From NCBI GenBank assembly GCA_027886175.1, contig JAJNNQ010000005.1:377001-441000 (forward strand): a stretch of 64,000 bases of DNA, read 5' to 3'. Shown here piece by piece: positions 13,001-25,000 of the stretch (positions are counted from its first letter, which is position 1; every line of letters begins with the position of its first letter). Under the pieces are notes generated by a model, which saw nothing but the letters and a program-made list of their open reading frames with translations, was not told the DNA's origin and did no database searches. This DNA comes from Phylloscopus collybita (Eukaryota > Chordata > Aves > Passeriformes > Phylloscopidae). The translations under genes and the position numbers were made by a program.

Positions 13001-16000
13001 GTAGCCAAGTGCTGCCTCATGTCACTGTGTGTGCAGACTGCTCTGCTCATCCACTGGATTTCAGATTTTACTGGGATTAATGCAGCTGGCAGGTGATGGG
13101 AGCGGTGGGCCGTGTGTGCTTGAGTGCCTTAGGCTAAGCAAAGCTGTGAGAGCCTCAGGCCTGGAGCTCATGTTGTCTGTTGTCTCTGGTGGTTCAGTGG
13201 AGGTGTACAACTGCGCGACCGGCAGTGCTGACTGCTCCCAGTGCTTGGGGAGGGAGGACCTGGGGCACCGCTGCCTCTGGAGTGAGAGCAGCTCCAGCTG
13301 CAGGCTGCAAACCGAGCCTCCGCAGGTCTCTGAAGTCTGCCCGCCTCCTGAGATTCGGAAGGTAAGGCCTGAAGGCAGCGTGGAGGGTGCTCGTGGCGTG
13401 GGGTGGGGTGGGGTGGGGTGGGGTGGTGGGTAGTGCCAAGGGCTGGGACTGGCTGCACTGTCCTGCCTGGAGCAGAGGAGAGTCTGCACATTGTCCCTGG
13501 CACAGGATGGGGTCAAGACCCACACTGGATTATTCACTGACTTTCTATGTTGTTGAGTCACCTGGTGCAAAGGACATCTTGCTAGTGATAGGATCCAGTC
13601 TTCGTCATGTTAGTGGGAAAAATGACAGCAGCACAATCATGGCTGGTACCCTGTCCTCTCACAGCACTGGGATGTTGTCACAACCAGTATTCTGTCCCTT
13701 CACAGCATTGGGGGCAGCAGCTGTCGTGTGGAGTGGTGTAAGAGTGGGTTCAAAGCTGGTGTGTGGAAGAAAGCGTGTTTCTTCCCAGATGTGTTTGCAG
13801 CTGAAGTGACCCTTGTGATCACTTCAGTGATCCAAACCCCACTTCCCAGCACAGCAGAGGAGTGTGATGATTTCTCCTCTGCTGAGCCAGAGCAAGGAGA
13901 CTGTGGTGTTGGGTGCAATGGGCAAGCAGGAGTGTGAGGAGTGATTCCATCTGCTTCACAGGGCTCAAGTGGTGCTTGGGCACTGGGATTGGCTCAGGGA
14001 TGAAGGCCAGACCTGGTCTAGTGGAAGGTGCCCCTGCCAATGGCATGGGCATTGGGACTAGATGATCTTTGAGGTCTCTTCCAAGCCAAACCATTCTGGG
14101 ATCCTGTGATGCTCTGACTTTGTGACCTGCCCCTTGGTGCTGCAGATCGAGCCGCTGCGAGGGCCTCTGGAGGGGGGCACGCTGCTGACCATCCGCGGGA
14201 GGAACCTGGGCCGCCGCTTCAGCGACATCCTGGGCGCCGTGCGGGTGGGCGGCGTGCCCTGCGCCCCTCTGCCCCACAGATACGTCGTCTCTGAGACGTG
14301 AGTTGGGGAGCCGGGGAGGAGGGACCGTGACCCCTGCATGTCCCCGGCCCGTGCCTGTCCCTCCCTATCCCTGAAGGCCAGCTGCTGCTGCCCTTCGCCC
14401 CTGGCCCTGCTGCCATCTGCCCCATCCCTCCACAGAGTCGTGTGCCAGACCGGAGCGGCTCCGGAGGCGTTTTCGGATGTGGTGACGGTTAACGTGAGCC
14501 GGGAAGGGAGGTCCAGGGAACGGTACTCCTACGTGGTGAGTGGCTCTCTCCGGAGTGTTCCTTTGGTGATTCCTGTGCCCCTTAAAGCCAGTGTGTAGCT
14601 CCCCACACCTTCCCCAGCTGGTTAAGAAACAAGATCTACAACTACATGTTGGGGTCCTTAAGGAGCCACCTCACCTGTGGTTACCTGTGGGGGGTGTGGC
14701 AGGACTGCCACGCTGCCAGACTCAGCTGCTGCAGAGGTCTATCTCATCCCAGCTCTACTGACTACTCTCCTGCTATAAAAAGGAGCTCAGTTTTCTTCTA
14801 CCTCTTTTGCTGAACTGCTGTTACAACTTATGAGATTTTTTTGAGACTTGTGAAGTCCCATTGTGCTGTGTAAGTTACATTCCATTAACTCACATTATTT
14901 AGAACTGATATTTTTGCTGCAGAGATGTTGTTAGTTTTTGCATGAAATAATGAGTAGGGATTAGACTGAAGCTAACCCTAAGTCATTGTGTGATGAAAAG
15001 CCCTTTATAACTTTGTTCTGTGCTGTCTCACAAAGACAGCTTTCATCTCTATCAACCTGAAAGAAATCCATGCATTTTTTCTCTTCTCTATGAGAACCTT
15101 GTTCTTGGCCAGTGTTCATGGACAGCCATACTGGATGGGTGCTGAGGGCACATGGAGTGCTTGGAGCCTTTCTGCCTCCACTGCAGCTTCAGCTGGAGCA
15201 GGACAGCCTGTGCTGCAAGTTGCTGGCTAGGAGGAGACTTTGGTCTCCTCTTTGGTTCCACCAAAGAAAACACTTTGGTTCCTGGTGGCCATTGTGAGAA
15301 ATATGGGACAGATCATGGAGTGTGATTCCCCTACCTGTAGCCAATGACAGATTGGGTGTTTAGTTCAGGGAGTTCACAGCATGCAGCCAGCACAGGCATG
15401 GCACACCCCAGCACCCAGCAGAGCCAGGCCTGACACTGGAGAGGCTGGTGAGGTGATGGCACGGCCCAACCAAGCTCAGCAGGAGTTCTTGGATCCTATT
15501 TCCACGGTTTCTAGGTGTCCAGGTTCACATCCCAAGGGCCTCTGATCCAGCAGTTGGGAGTGGATTAAGGTGCCAGTGAGAGTCCCTTGATTTGGGGATT
15601 CTCAGGACGTGTGTGCTGAGCTGGCACATCCCTCGCTGCTGGCTGCCAGAGGGGAGAGGGGCCCGGAGAGTGGAACAGGGCTGGGCAGCTCCTTCACCAG
15701 CTCCTCACATGCGAGGAAAAGCCTCTCAGGAAGCACCTGTGGAAGCACCAGTGCTGAACAAAGCCAGTCCCTGACCTCAGCCTGGGTCCATGGCAGCCTT
15801 GTGCTGGCAGGTCCTGGGTAAGCTTAGGGAGCATGTCCCTCCCTGGAGTGGGAGAGGAGCCGTTCCTGCTTGGGTGGTACAGTAGAAAGCTGCTACACCT
15901 CTTCTCTGTCTGTCTCTGTCTCTCGTTTGTCTTAGCAAAGCTTGGAACAGATATGAGGGAGTGCCCTGCCTTGTGCACGTGAGCTGGGGAGGGACACTGC

Positions 16001-19000
16001 ATGATGGAGGTGTGTCACACTGAAAGTAGCTTTCACACCATTTGCAGACCAAGCAACACTCTTGTTTTCTTGGTTCTCCTCTCAAAATCTGATGGCATGC
16101 AAATGGAGTTGCCTACACCATGCAAGGCTGGTGAGACCTGAGCTTGGGTACTGTAGAGTTTGCCTGGAAAAGTTTAAAAGACTTTCAGAACTGCCCTTCC
16201 AAAGAAGCTACTTCATGAAATACCAGATATCGTTTGTGTGCTATGTTTTTCAAAGTCCACATTATACATGCCTAGAAGAGACAGAATTCATCTGTAATTG
16301 TGCTGAGGAGGAGGTAGAAGCTTCTTCAGGACATTAGAGCAGGCTATGAATGAGCTGGATTTGCCAAAGCTGCAATGGAGGTGATTGGCAGTGCACCAAG
16401 AGCAGCAGCCCCTGGCTCTGGCTAAAGGGAAGGGCTTTGGGGAACAGGAATAATCCTCTCTGCTGATGCTGTAGCTGCACTTATGAATATGTGGGTTAGG
16501 GGCCAAGGGCAGGAGACAGCTACCAGCCTGCAGACACCCAGAGAAATAAAAATTAGCAAAATGGATACGGTGGAAATGGGTGATGGTCAGAACTGAGAGA
16601 GGAAATGGCTGTAGAGGAGCAAAGCCATCTGAGTGTAGGACGAGGGCAAGGGCATTTGTTAATCCATGGGTTTGTGTGGCAGAGACTGCCAGGCAAGGCA
16701 TTAACAGCAGGCTCAGCCTGTGCTCCGCTGCCCAAGCTCTGCGAGGGTCTGCTCTGCATGAGCGAGGGATGGGCTGGGGGTGAGCGGGGCAGCCCCCGTG
16801 GCTCTGTCTGAGGGGGAGTCACCAGTGCCCTGTGGAAGGGTCTCGAGAGCACGATTTGCTCTGCCCTGGTTGTCCTGCTCAAATGGAGCAGGGATGTTGC
16901 CAGCGGCCTCTCCTGAGGTGCCTGTGAGCAGACAAGAGGGCTCAGCGCCACGTGAGTTATCAAAGCCTCCAGCTCATGAATCTCAGGAAGATTTCCAGGG
17001 GCTGCAAACACAGATAACATACATGCTAATTTCTGCTGCAAATGACAAGAGGCAAAGTAACTTCCCCCCTCAGTTCCTGTTGCCTCAAGAGATGCAGATT
17101 TGAAGCTTCCTTAGCAGAGGCCTGATATTCAATTATCTAAACCCAGGTGGCCATTTTACCAACCTCAAGGCCATCATCCAGTAGGGCTTTAACATTATCC
17201 TTGGATTTAGGAGAACATGGATCTGGAAGGGCTGAGATGGTGAGGGAGAGAATGAGTGAGAAATTTCCTTTTATTGATGGACCTTGTGCTGTCGCTGTCT
17301 CTGGACCTCCTGCTAGGAATCTGAAGGGAATGGTGGGATCCTGGGCTTCCGTGTGGTCCCATGTTTCATTTACAGACAGTACTTAGAGACCACTGAGAGT
17401 CACAGAGGTTTTATATGATCTTACTCCTTAGTGTTTGTACCACTTCTCTTGTTCTGAAACCTTGCCAGCAAAAGCTTTTGCTGTGCTGCTGTTTGAACCT
17501 CACAGTGCTGGACACTTACTCAAAGTTCTGAATCAATTCCCATGTACAGTGTGGAATATCCATCTGCAGATTTATCAGGCTAGAAAACAGATTTCCCCTT
17601 TGTTTTTAGCTTCCTGTGGTGCAGTCCATAGCTCCTCCAAATGGCCCGAAGGCAGGAGGAACAAGAGTGACCATCAGAGGCAGCAGGCTGGATGTTGGCT
17701 CAGAGCTCCGTGTCCTCATCAACTCCTCCAAGCAGTGCACGGACCTCAGGTGGGAGCAGGGCTGGGGGCTGGCACCGGTGTAGTGATGAGAGGCAAAGCA
17801 TTAGGAAGGTTGGTATTGTCCCCCAAGAAGTCAGGCAGAGCAAGAGTTTTGATGGGGGGCACCACTGCATGCTGGCATGGCATCCCCTGCCTGCCCCTCC
17901 CCTCTGTCTGCACGGGGAATCGGCCCAGGAGCCGGGGTGGAGTGAGCTGAGAACTGCCTGTTAGCAGGCCTGGAAGAACAGGTAGTTGGCATGTGACTGG
18001 AAGCTCCTTGTCACCTCTCAGGGGGTGCTCAGGCCAGACTCCAGCCTCTGGCTCCCTGCAGCTCACCCCTCCTGTCCTCACGCAGCCGCACCGACAGCAC
18101 CATCACCTGCACCATGCCCGCCGCAGAGCTCACCACGGCTGTGCCCGTCTGCGTGCAGTTCGAGAACAAGTCCTGTGCCGGCCACAACATCACTTTCAAG
18201 TATGAGAAGAACCCGGTTATATCAGACATCAACCCCAAAAAGAGCCAGATCAGGTGAGATCCTGCCCTAGCTGAGACAGCCTGTGAAAGAGAGGGTCAGT
18301 CTCAGGTGGGAGAGGGTTGGGAGAGGGTCCTGCCAGGAGAAAGCAGCTTCTCAGCTCTGGGCTTGATGGGTATTGAGGGTGCCTTAGCTTGCTCTTGGGG
18401 TGTTCCAGGGTAACCTCAGCACTGGATTAGAAGAGGTCTCACACACCAGGACTGTCCATAGTTTTGATGCATTTAGGAGTGGAAAAATGTCAGCCTTGGT
18501 AACTATACTGTGCCCACCTGGTGAGTGCGTTGGGGAGGCCCAGGTGGGGGCTCTATCAGACCCTGAGGATTTTTCTTGGCAGTAGAACTGCTGGAGGATA
18601 AGATGGGATTTGTAATTTTGGATTTCAACCTTCCCTGAGGTCACAGTATTTAATTTTTAAAGCGTGTTGCTTTTAGTTTCACATCTCTGTGGAATTCTCA
18701 GACATCTGTTCCTTTGGATACTGTGGTGAAATACCACCTTCCTCACCTTTGGAGCCTGAAAAACCCAGGGCTGACTAGAAATCTGAGAGGCCAGTGGCTG
18801 TGCACAACACTGAGAGCAGCACACCCAGGGGTGAGCATCAGCGGGCTCTGGTGGTCTGATCCCCTTGGAACAAAGCTGCCTCTCTGTTCCCAAGCACAAT
18901 GCCAAGGCTGCAGGCTGTGGGAATGTTAGGGGGAAGGCAGAGCCATGACTCAGCCAGGCACAGCCCCTCGCAGGCTTCCAACTGCTGAGTGGCAAGAGCA

Positions 19001-22000
19001 GTGTCTAAAAAGAGACAAGAGAAGAATGTCCTGCACATAGTCACAAAGGAAACCACTGGGCTGGTTCTCAGTCACCTTAGTCTGCTTCCTTGGTACTTAC
19101 AGCAGTTCCCAAATTTCAGAGAACAGCGATGGTAACTGCAGGCTCTCTCCAGCCTCCCTCAGCACATTGCTGGGTTGACCATAAGGTACCAATAACTTGT
19201 GTAAAAATTTAGCTGGATCTGATTTCTCTTACCACATTGATAAAACAATCCATATAAGCAAAATCTAAACCAATGCAAAAGTTGTACACTAGTCTGCAGA
19301 TGTGACAGGCACCTAGCTAGAAACTTGGATCATAACTTACACATGATATCCCCAGGCATCAGAGAACCCTGGGGGCTCATGCCCAAAGTCACTGTGCCTG
19401 GAGTGCTCTTCAGAAAATAGGACTTGTGAGTCTTACCTGTTTCCTGGAAATACAGGGGAAGGGGAAGGTTGATCTAGGGTACAGATGAGTGGTGATGGTT
19501 CTCCAGTCATTGCTCTGCCTTGTGCACGTTGGGGCTGCTCATTATTCTTGTTGGTTGACTGCACAGTGAGAGGCCCATGTGTTGCATTCCCCCCAGGCAG
19601 ATTCACAACACAGCAACTTTCACATTTTGATCTAAACTGGAAGTTCCTGGAAGATGCAGGATGAGGGACATTTCCCTCCCCAAGCCTCACAGTTCTGTGT
19701 GGGTTGCTGCAGGGCAGAGGCAGGGACAGAGACAGGTTCAGGGGTAGGGGCAAGGGCAGGGGATGTCTCCTGGCCATTGCTTTACAGGTCACTTGCATGG
19801 CCATTGGCCATGTAGCCTGCTGCATACCCTGGCATGCAGAGGCTGCTCTTCTGGGCAGTGGGAGTAAGGGAGACAGCTCACTGATGCTGGAAGAGGCTCC
19901 CCGCTTTCCACCAGAGCATCTACTCCTCCTTCCTTCCTTTCCTCCCTGATACTGTGGTAGCTGCTTGCATCTCTGCTGTAAGTAGGAAGAAGACTTTGGC
20001 TGTTGGGTCACATTATCTGCTCATGCTGTCTGGAAACATCTCTGAGAAAATAACAGGAGGAAGATGCAGCCATCACATCCCACTGCTGCACTGTCCTCTG
20101 GAGTCACCCCCTCTTTCTTCCCTTCTCACAGTGGGGGCAGGATCATCACCCTGGAAGGAAGAGGCTTTGGGCTGGTGCAGAACGTGTCCATGGCTGTCCG
20201 TGGCATCGGCAGGGAGCACACGGTGGGTGTCTCGGCCGGCTCTGGCCCGGTGACGGAGCAGGGCTGCCTGCCTGCTGCCAGAGGGGGTGAAACTGGGGCC
20301 TTGGCCCGTGGGCAGGCTGGGAGCACTCGTGGTGCTGGGCTCTGACGTGCTCACTCTCTGCTTTCAGCGCTGTAGGGTTCACACTGACACAGCGATCACC
20401 TGCCCCTCTCCAGCTGCCTCCAACATCACTGTGGGGAGCAAGCCGGCCCCTGTGGATTTCTACCTCAACGGGCGCCTCTACACAGACGAGCGCTCGGCCC
20501 TGGATGAGGAGATGTACCCTGAGGAGGCCCTGCACGTCAGCAAATTCAGCCTGGGGTACTACGCTGACCCCCAGTTCTCCACAGCCAAGAAGGAGAAGTG
20601 GATCAAGCACCATCCTGGCGAGCCCCTGACTCTGGTCATACACGTAAGAGGGTGGTTGTTACAGCTCTGCTTTGCCCTGGGTGCTGCCATCTCCACACTC
20701 CTAAGTACCAGCACAGGGACTGTCCACGGACACAGGAGAGAGAGGGGGATGGATGGGAACTGGAGAGGCAGCAGCAGGTGATTTTGGCTCAGCTTGCAGC
20801 TTCTGCATCTCTCTGGCCCAGGAGATGCAGCCTGGTCTGGGGATGCCTTCTGAGGCATGATGCCAGAGAGCAGCCCAGGGAGGGTATTGTAGCAAGGGGC
20901 TAAATGAAATACTGGACATGTGGAAAAGAACTACAATGCCCTGGCCTGAAACCAGGCAGGTGCTACAGAAAAGCCTGACAATAGGTGTTTATTCCTGCAG
21001 AAACAGATCATTCATTCTTCTGTTTTGGCTACAGAATTCAGCTCAGCTCACAAGGAAGTTGGGGTGCAGAAGCTGAGTGGCCTGGACAATGAGCAATACT
21101 AATTCAAAGGCCATTGTTTGCTGCAGGATATCCTAATGGTTTGCAACATGCTCCAGAAATGTGCTCCCCCTTTCTCAGGCTTTGCAGGCGCATCCCCTGG
21201 CTGTCCCCTCCATTGTACATCCTTCCCTGCTCCCAGATGGGCGCTTACATCCTTATCTTCCATGAACAGCAGGCCTGATCAAAAGCAGATTTTTCCAGGT
21301 TCCATGAGGGGCTTGTTCATCCTATGCCCCATGCTGAGTGAAGAATGGGAAACAGGGAATGGCCCGGTTTTGGCTTTCCTGTGGAGTGCTGGAAAAAAGT
21401 CCTTGGTGAGGGAGAATCTTCCCAGGTCTGCAAAACAGCAGGGAATATGGAAAGTAAAGCAGGAAGATCGATTGCAATTCTAACTCCTATGCTGCAGCCT
21501 GACATCCTGATTTTATTTCTGTCTTTAGAAAGAGCCTGACAGCCTGGGCCTGGAGAGCAATGAGTACCAGGTGAAAATTGGCCTGATCTCGTGTGAGATC
21601 CAGATTGTTTCAGACAAAGTCATCCACTGCTCCATCAACGAGTCGCTGAGCTCCTCGGAAAGGCAGCTGCCGGTGACGGTGAGTGCGGTGCCCGTGTGGG
21701 CAGAGGCCCCGCTGCAGGCCCTGCTGCAGGCCCCGCTGCAGGCCCGGCTGCAGGACCTGCCCAGCTCGCCCAGGGGCTGCACAAGGGGCAGAGGGGGCAA
21801 AGCACACTGTGCTGGCAGCTGCTCAGCAGGATGCAGGGGCTCGGGACGGAGGCTGCCCCGAGCTGTGGTGGGCTGTGGTGAGGGGCTGCCGCGCTCCGAG
21901 CGTGGGGCACCGGCTGCTGCCTGCTGCCTTCCAAAGGCTGCTGCTTTCTCCCTGCAAAGGGTTCGGCGTTAGGGCTGCTGTTTCTCTTTGTGTCTGCAAA

Positions 22001-25000
22001 TGCACCACACTTTGTTACTGTCCTGCTTTCCAGAGGGCTGGACTAAACTGCTGTGCTTGCCTCAGTTTCCCTCATGTCATACACAGCCCGTGGCCATGCA
22101 GGGATGTGACCATGGCTCTTTGTATCTGGAGAGAAAATGCCTCCCTCCACCTCCGTGGGAGAGCCGGCTGCCCTCTCCCGGTCTGTGTGTTGGCAGGGGA
22201 TGGATGGGAGCCTGAGGGATGGTCAGGGAGGGGAAGGAGAGCTGGAGGGAACTGTGCAGTTGGGCTGCCCAGTGCCACAAGGATGCACTACCGATTCCCT
22301 GACAGGGTTGTCCACTTTACTGGCAACAATCTGAGATGTATGAAATTCTGCTGCAAACTGGAAACATGGAAATGCAGAAGTAACAGAATTTCTTGAGTCA
22401 TCTTAACATGAATTTTAAACAGGGTAATTTTTTAATTTTTTTTTTTTGTAAGAACTGAGAAACTGGGGAATCCCTTTGTGGGAAAAAAGGAATTTTTGAG
22501 ATTGCTAGTCTTGGTGTGACATTAACCAATCAGGGCAAGTCCCCAGGAAGCAGGAGAGTGATACCCAGCCCTGAATATCATAAGGCTGTCCAGAGGGCAC
22601 CAGCAATGAAAGTGCAGCTAATTAATCTGCTTATATTCATACCTGTGCACCCTCACTAAAACTGCAGATGTGGTTGGGGCCCTCACCTGCCGGCCATTCC
22701 ACAAGTGGCTGCTGCCTTATCATACATGAGAAATGGCATTGGTGACACAGGGCAGGCATGTGCAGGGGCCTTGCCTGGGTCACTGTGAGTGTTGAGTAGA
22801 ACTGTCCAGCTAAACCAGAGAGACTTGTCAAGACCTTCAGGCCCATCTTTATTCATGACCAAAAAGTTTAAATATTGAATTAAACAGCATTCGTGGGATT
22901 TTTCTTCTCTGAACAATGCAAAAGGCTGAGCTGAGGGGGGGGGAAAAAGACTCAAAACACATTGAGAAGCTGCCTCATTGCATCATTTCAGAGGGAAAAA
23001 GTGGAGATTCTGAGGCTGGGCATGTGGCTGTGAGGCTGCTGAGTGAACCTGCCCAGGTGCTCTTGCATGTCCTGTCCCTGTCCAGCACCATGGCTCTTGG
23101 ACCATGTGCCAGGGTAGAGACCAAAGCTCTCAGCATCTGGAGCCTTCCACTGGCAGCAGCCATGACCTCACCAATGCTCCTAGAGCTAGGGCTGTATTTC
23201 CTTCAGGATGGAGCTGTGTGTCTAGTGGTGGACGTGGTGGGAAGATCCTGCTTTGGTCCAGTGGCTGAGAGCTGCTGGAGTTTCACCTCAGTATGCACCT
23301 TTCCCAGAGGTGTTCCCTGACACAGGAAATCAAAGATTCATTTTGATTAATCAAAAGATTAATCAAAATCATAAGATTGTTGGAGCTCTTCCCTGCCTCA
23401 TTTCAAGTTTTTTTAAATCAAGTTTCTCTCGCTTCTCGTTCCTTGGGAGAAGTGAAACATGCATTTCCAGAAGCGAAAGCCTTGTGTGGTCATGAGTTTT
23501 TTTATCAGATGATACTGCGGAATCCTTTCATCCCAAGGGCCCAAAGAGCTGTTTGTAAACGGCATCCAGTAACTTGCCAGCCTGTGATGTGTGCTGGCCT
23601 CTTCCCTTCTGGAGATCAGGAGACCCAAGGACTGAGCTCTAGTGGTTTGTGCTTTTTGTCACAAGAAGTACGGGCTGGGAGCAGAGCCAGCACCTTCTGA
23701 CACCCCTTTCATTGCTTTAGCCACAAGACCATTATTTGTCTATGGTCTCATTTATTTTTATTCCCTTAGTTTATTTATATTTCAAGGATTTCAAAGTTTC
23801 TTAACCCTACTTCTTCTGGGTGGCAGCTGTTCTGATTTTGGAAGAGAAAGGTGAGTGCAGCAGGGCTCCAAAGGCTGTTCAGAGCCATAAAGAAGCTGAT
23901 GATTAGTGGAAGTGATTTTCTAGTCAGAGCAGCACAGGCAGCTTTGTACGGTGCCACGGGCTGTCTGGGAAAGGGCTGTCTCTTCTGCAGCAGGTACAGT
24001 GGGGCCGTGGGGCCTGCAGTTCTGCCACCAAAGCCCTGTGGTGGCTCTGGGATGGGCACCACTGCAGCATCACAGCCTGCTGGGTGTGGCCTTGGTGTCC
24101 CCCAGAGCACAGGAAGGGAATTGGGCTCCCTGGAGACACACAGAGTGCCCAGGCTTGGCAGTGAAAGGCACAGCCCGGCCTCCCTCCCACGGAGCCTGGG
24201 AACCAGCTTATGCTCAGTGAGTCCTTGGGTGAAGGTCTGCTGAGTGCTGCCCTGTGTCCTCCCCTGCTCCCAGCCCCTTGCCAACCTGCTGCTCAGCTCC
24301 TGCTTTTCCTCCCTCCTTCTCCTTCCTCAGATCCAAGTTGGAAGGTTCAACTACACAATTGCCATGCTGCACCTTGGGGGAGGAGAAACGGCGATCATTG
24401 TCTCCATTGTTATCTGCAGCATCCTGCTGGTCCTCTCTGTCGTAGGTAAGGAAAGAACGATGTGTTTTCAGACTGTGGCAAGGTTTTTCTCTCTGCATGT
24501 GGAGGTATGAAGGTGACTCTGAGTGCTGCAGTTGTGCAGTACCTGAAGCTAGTCTGGGTGCAGCAGGTATGGCACACAGCTACTACAAGACCACAGCTCC
24601 CTGTAGCACAGAGCTTTTCCTGACTGAATCCACAGCTCAACTCTGTTACTTGAACCTGTGGTATTTATAAACTTACCCTTTTCCCCAAATATTTATTAGT
24701 TACTATAATACAAAATAAAGAAGGATGTGAGAAACTGATCTTGATCACAGGCAAGATCTTCCTCTTAGGCCAAGATCCTGTCATGAGAAACAAGCAGTGA
24801 CAGGTGCCTGGCTGAGTAAGAAGAGCAGAGCAGCATCCTTAGCTGCAGATATGAAGCAGGCACATTGGTGTACGTACCTGGCTGGAAGCAGTGCTGCACA
24901 CCTTTGTCCTCGGACTAATGTGTGAATGACTGTGCAGCAAGAAACCTGCCAGTTCACAGCAAATGAGGGCTTTATAGTAAGGATTTAATTTATTTTTAAT

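Larger units (their letters stand above)
21679..24330 (+). other. PLXND1: PLXND1 intron (2.65 kb)
   Basis: It holds the 12-bp tandem repeat at its start and a perfect 13-bp-arm inverted repeat at 23340-23369. I see nothing else. Confidence 0.65.
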
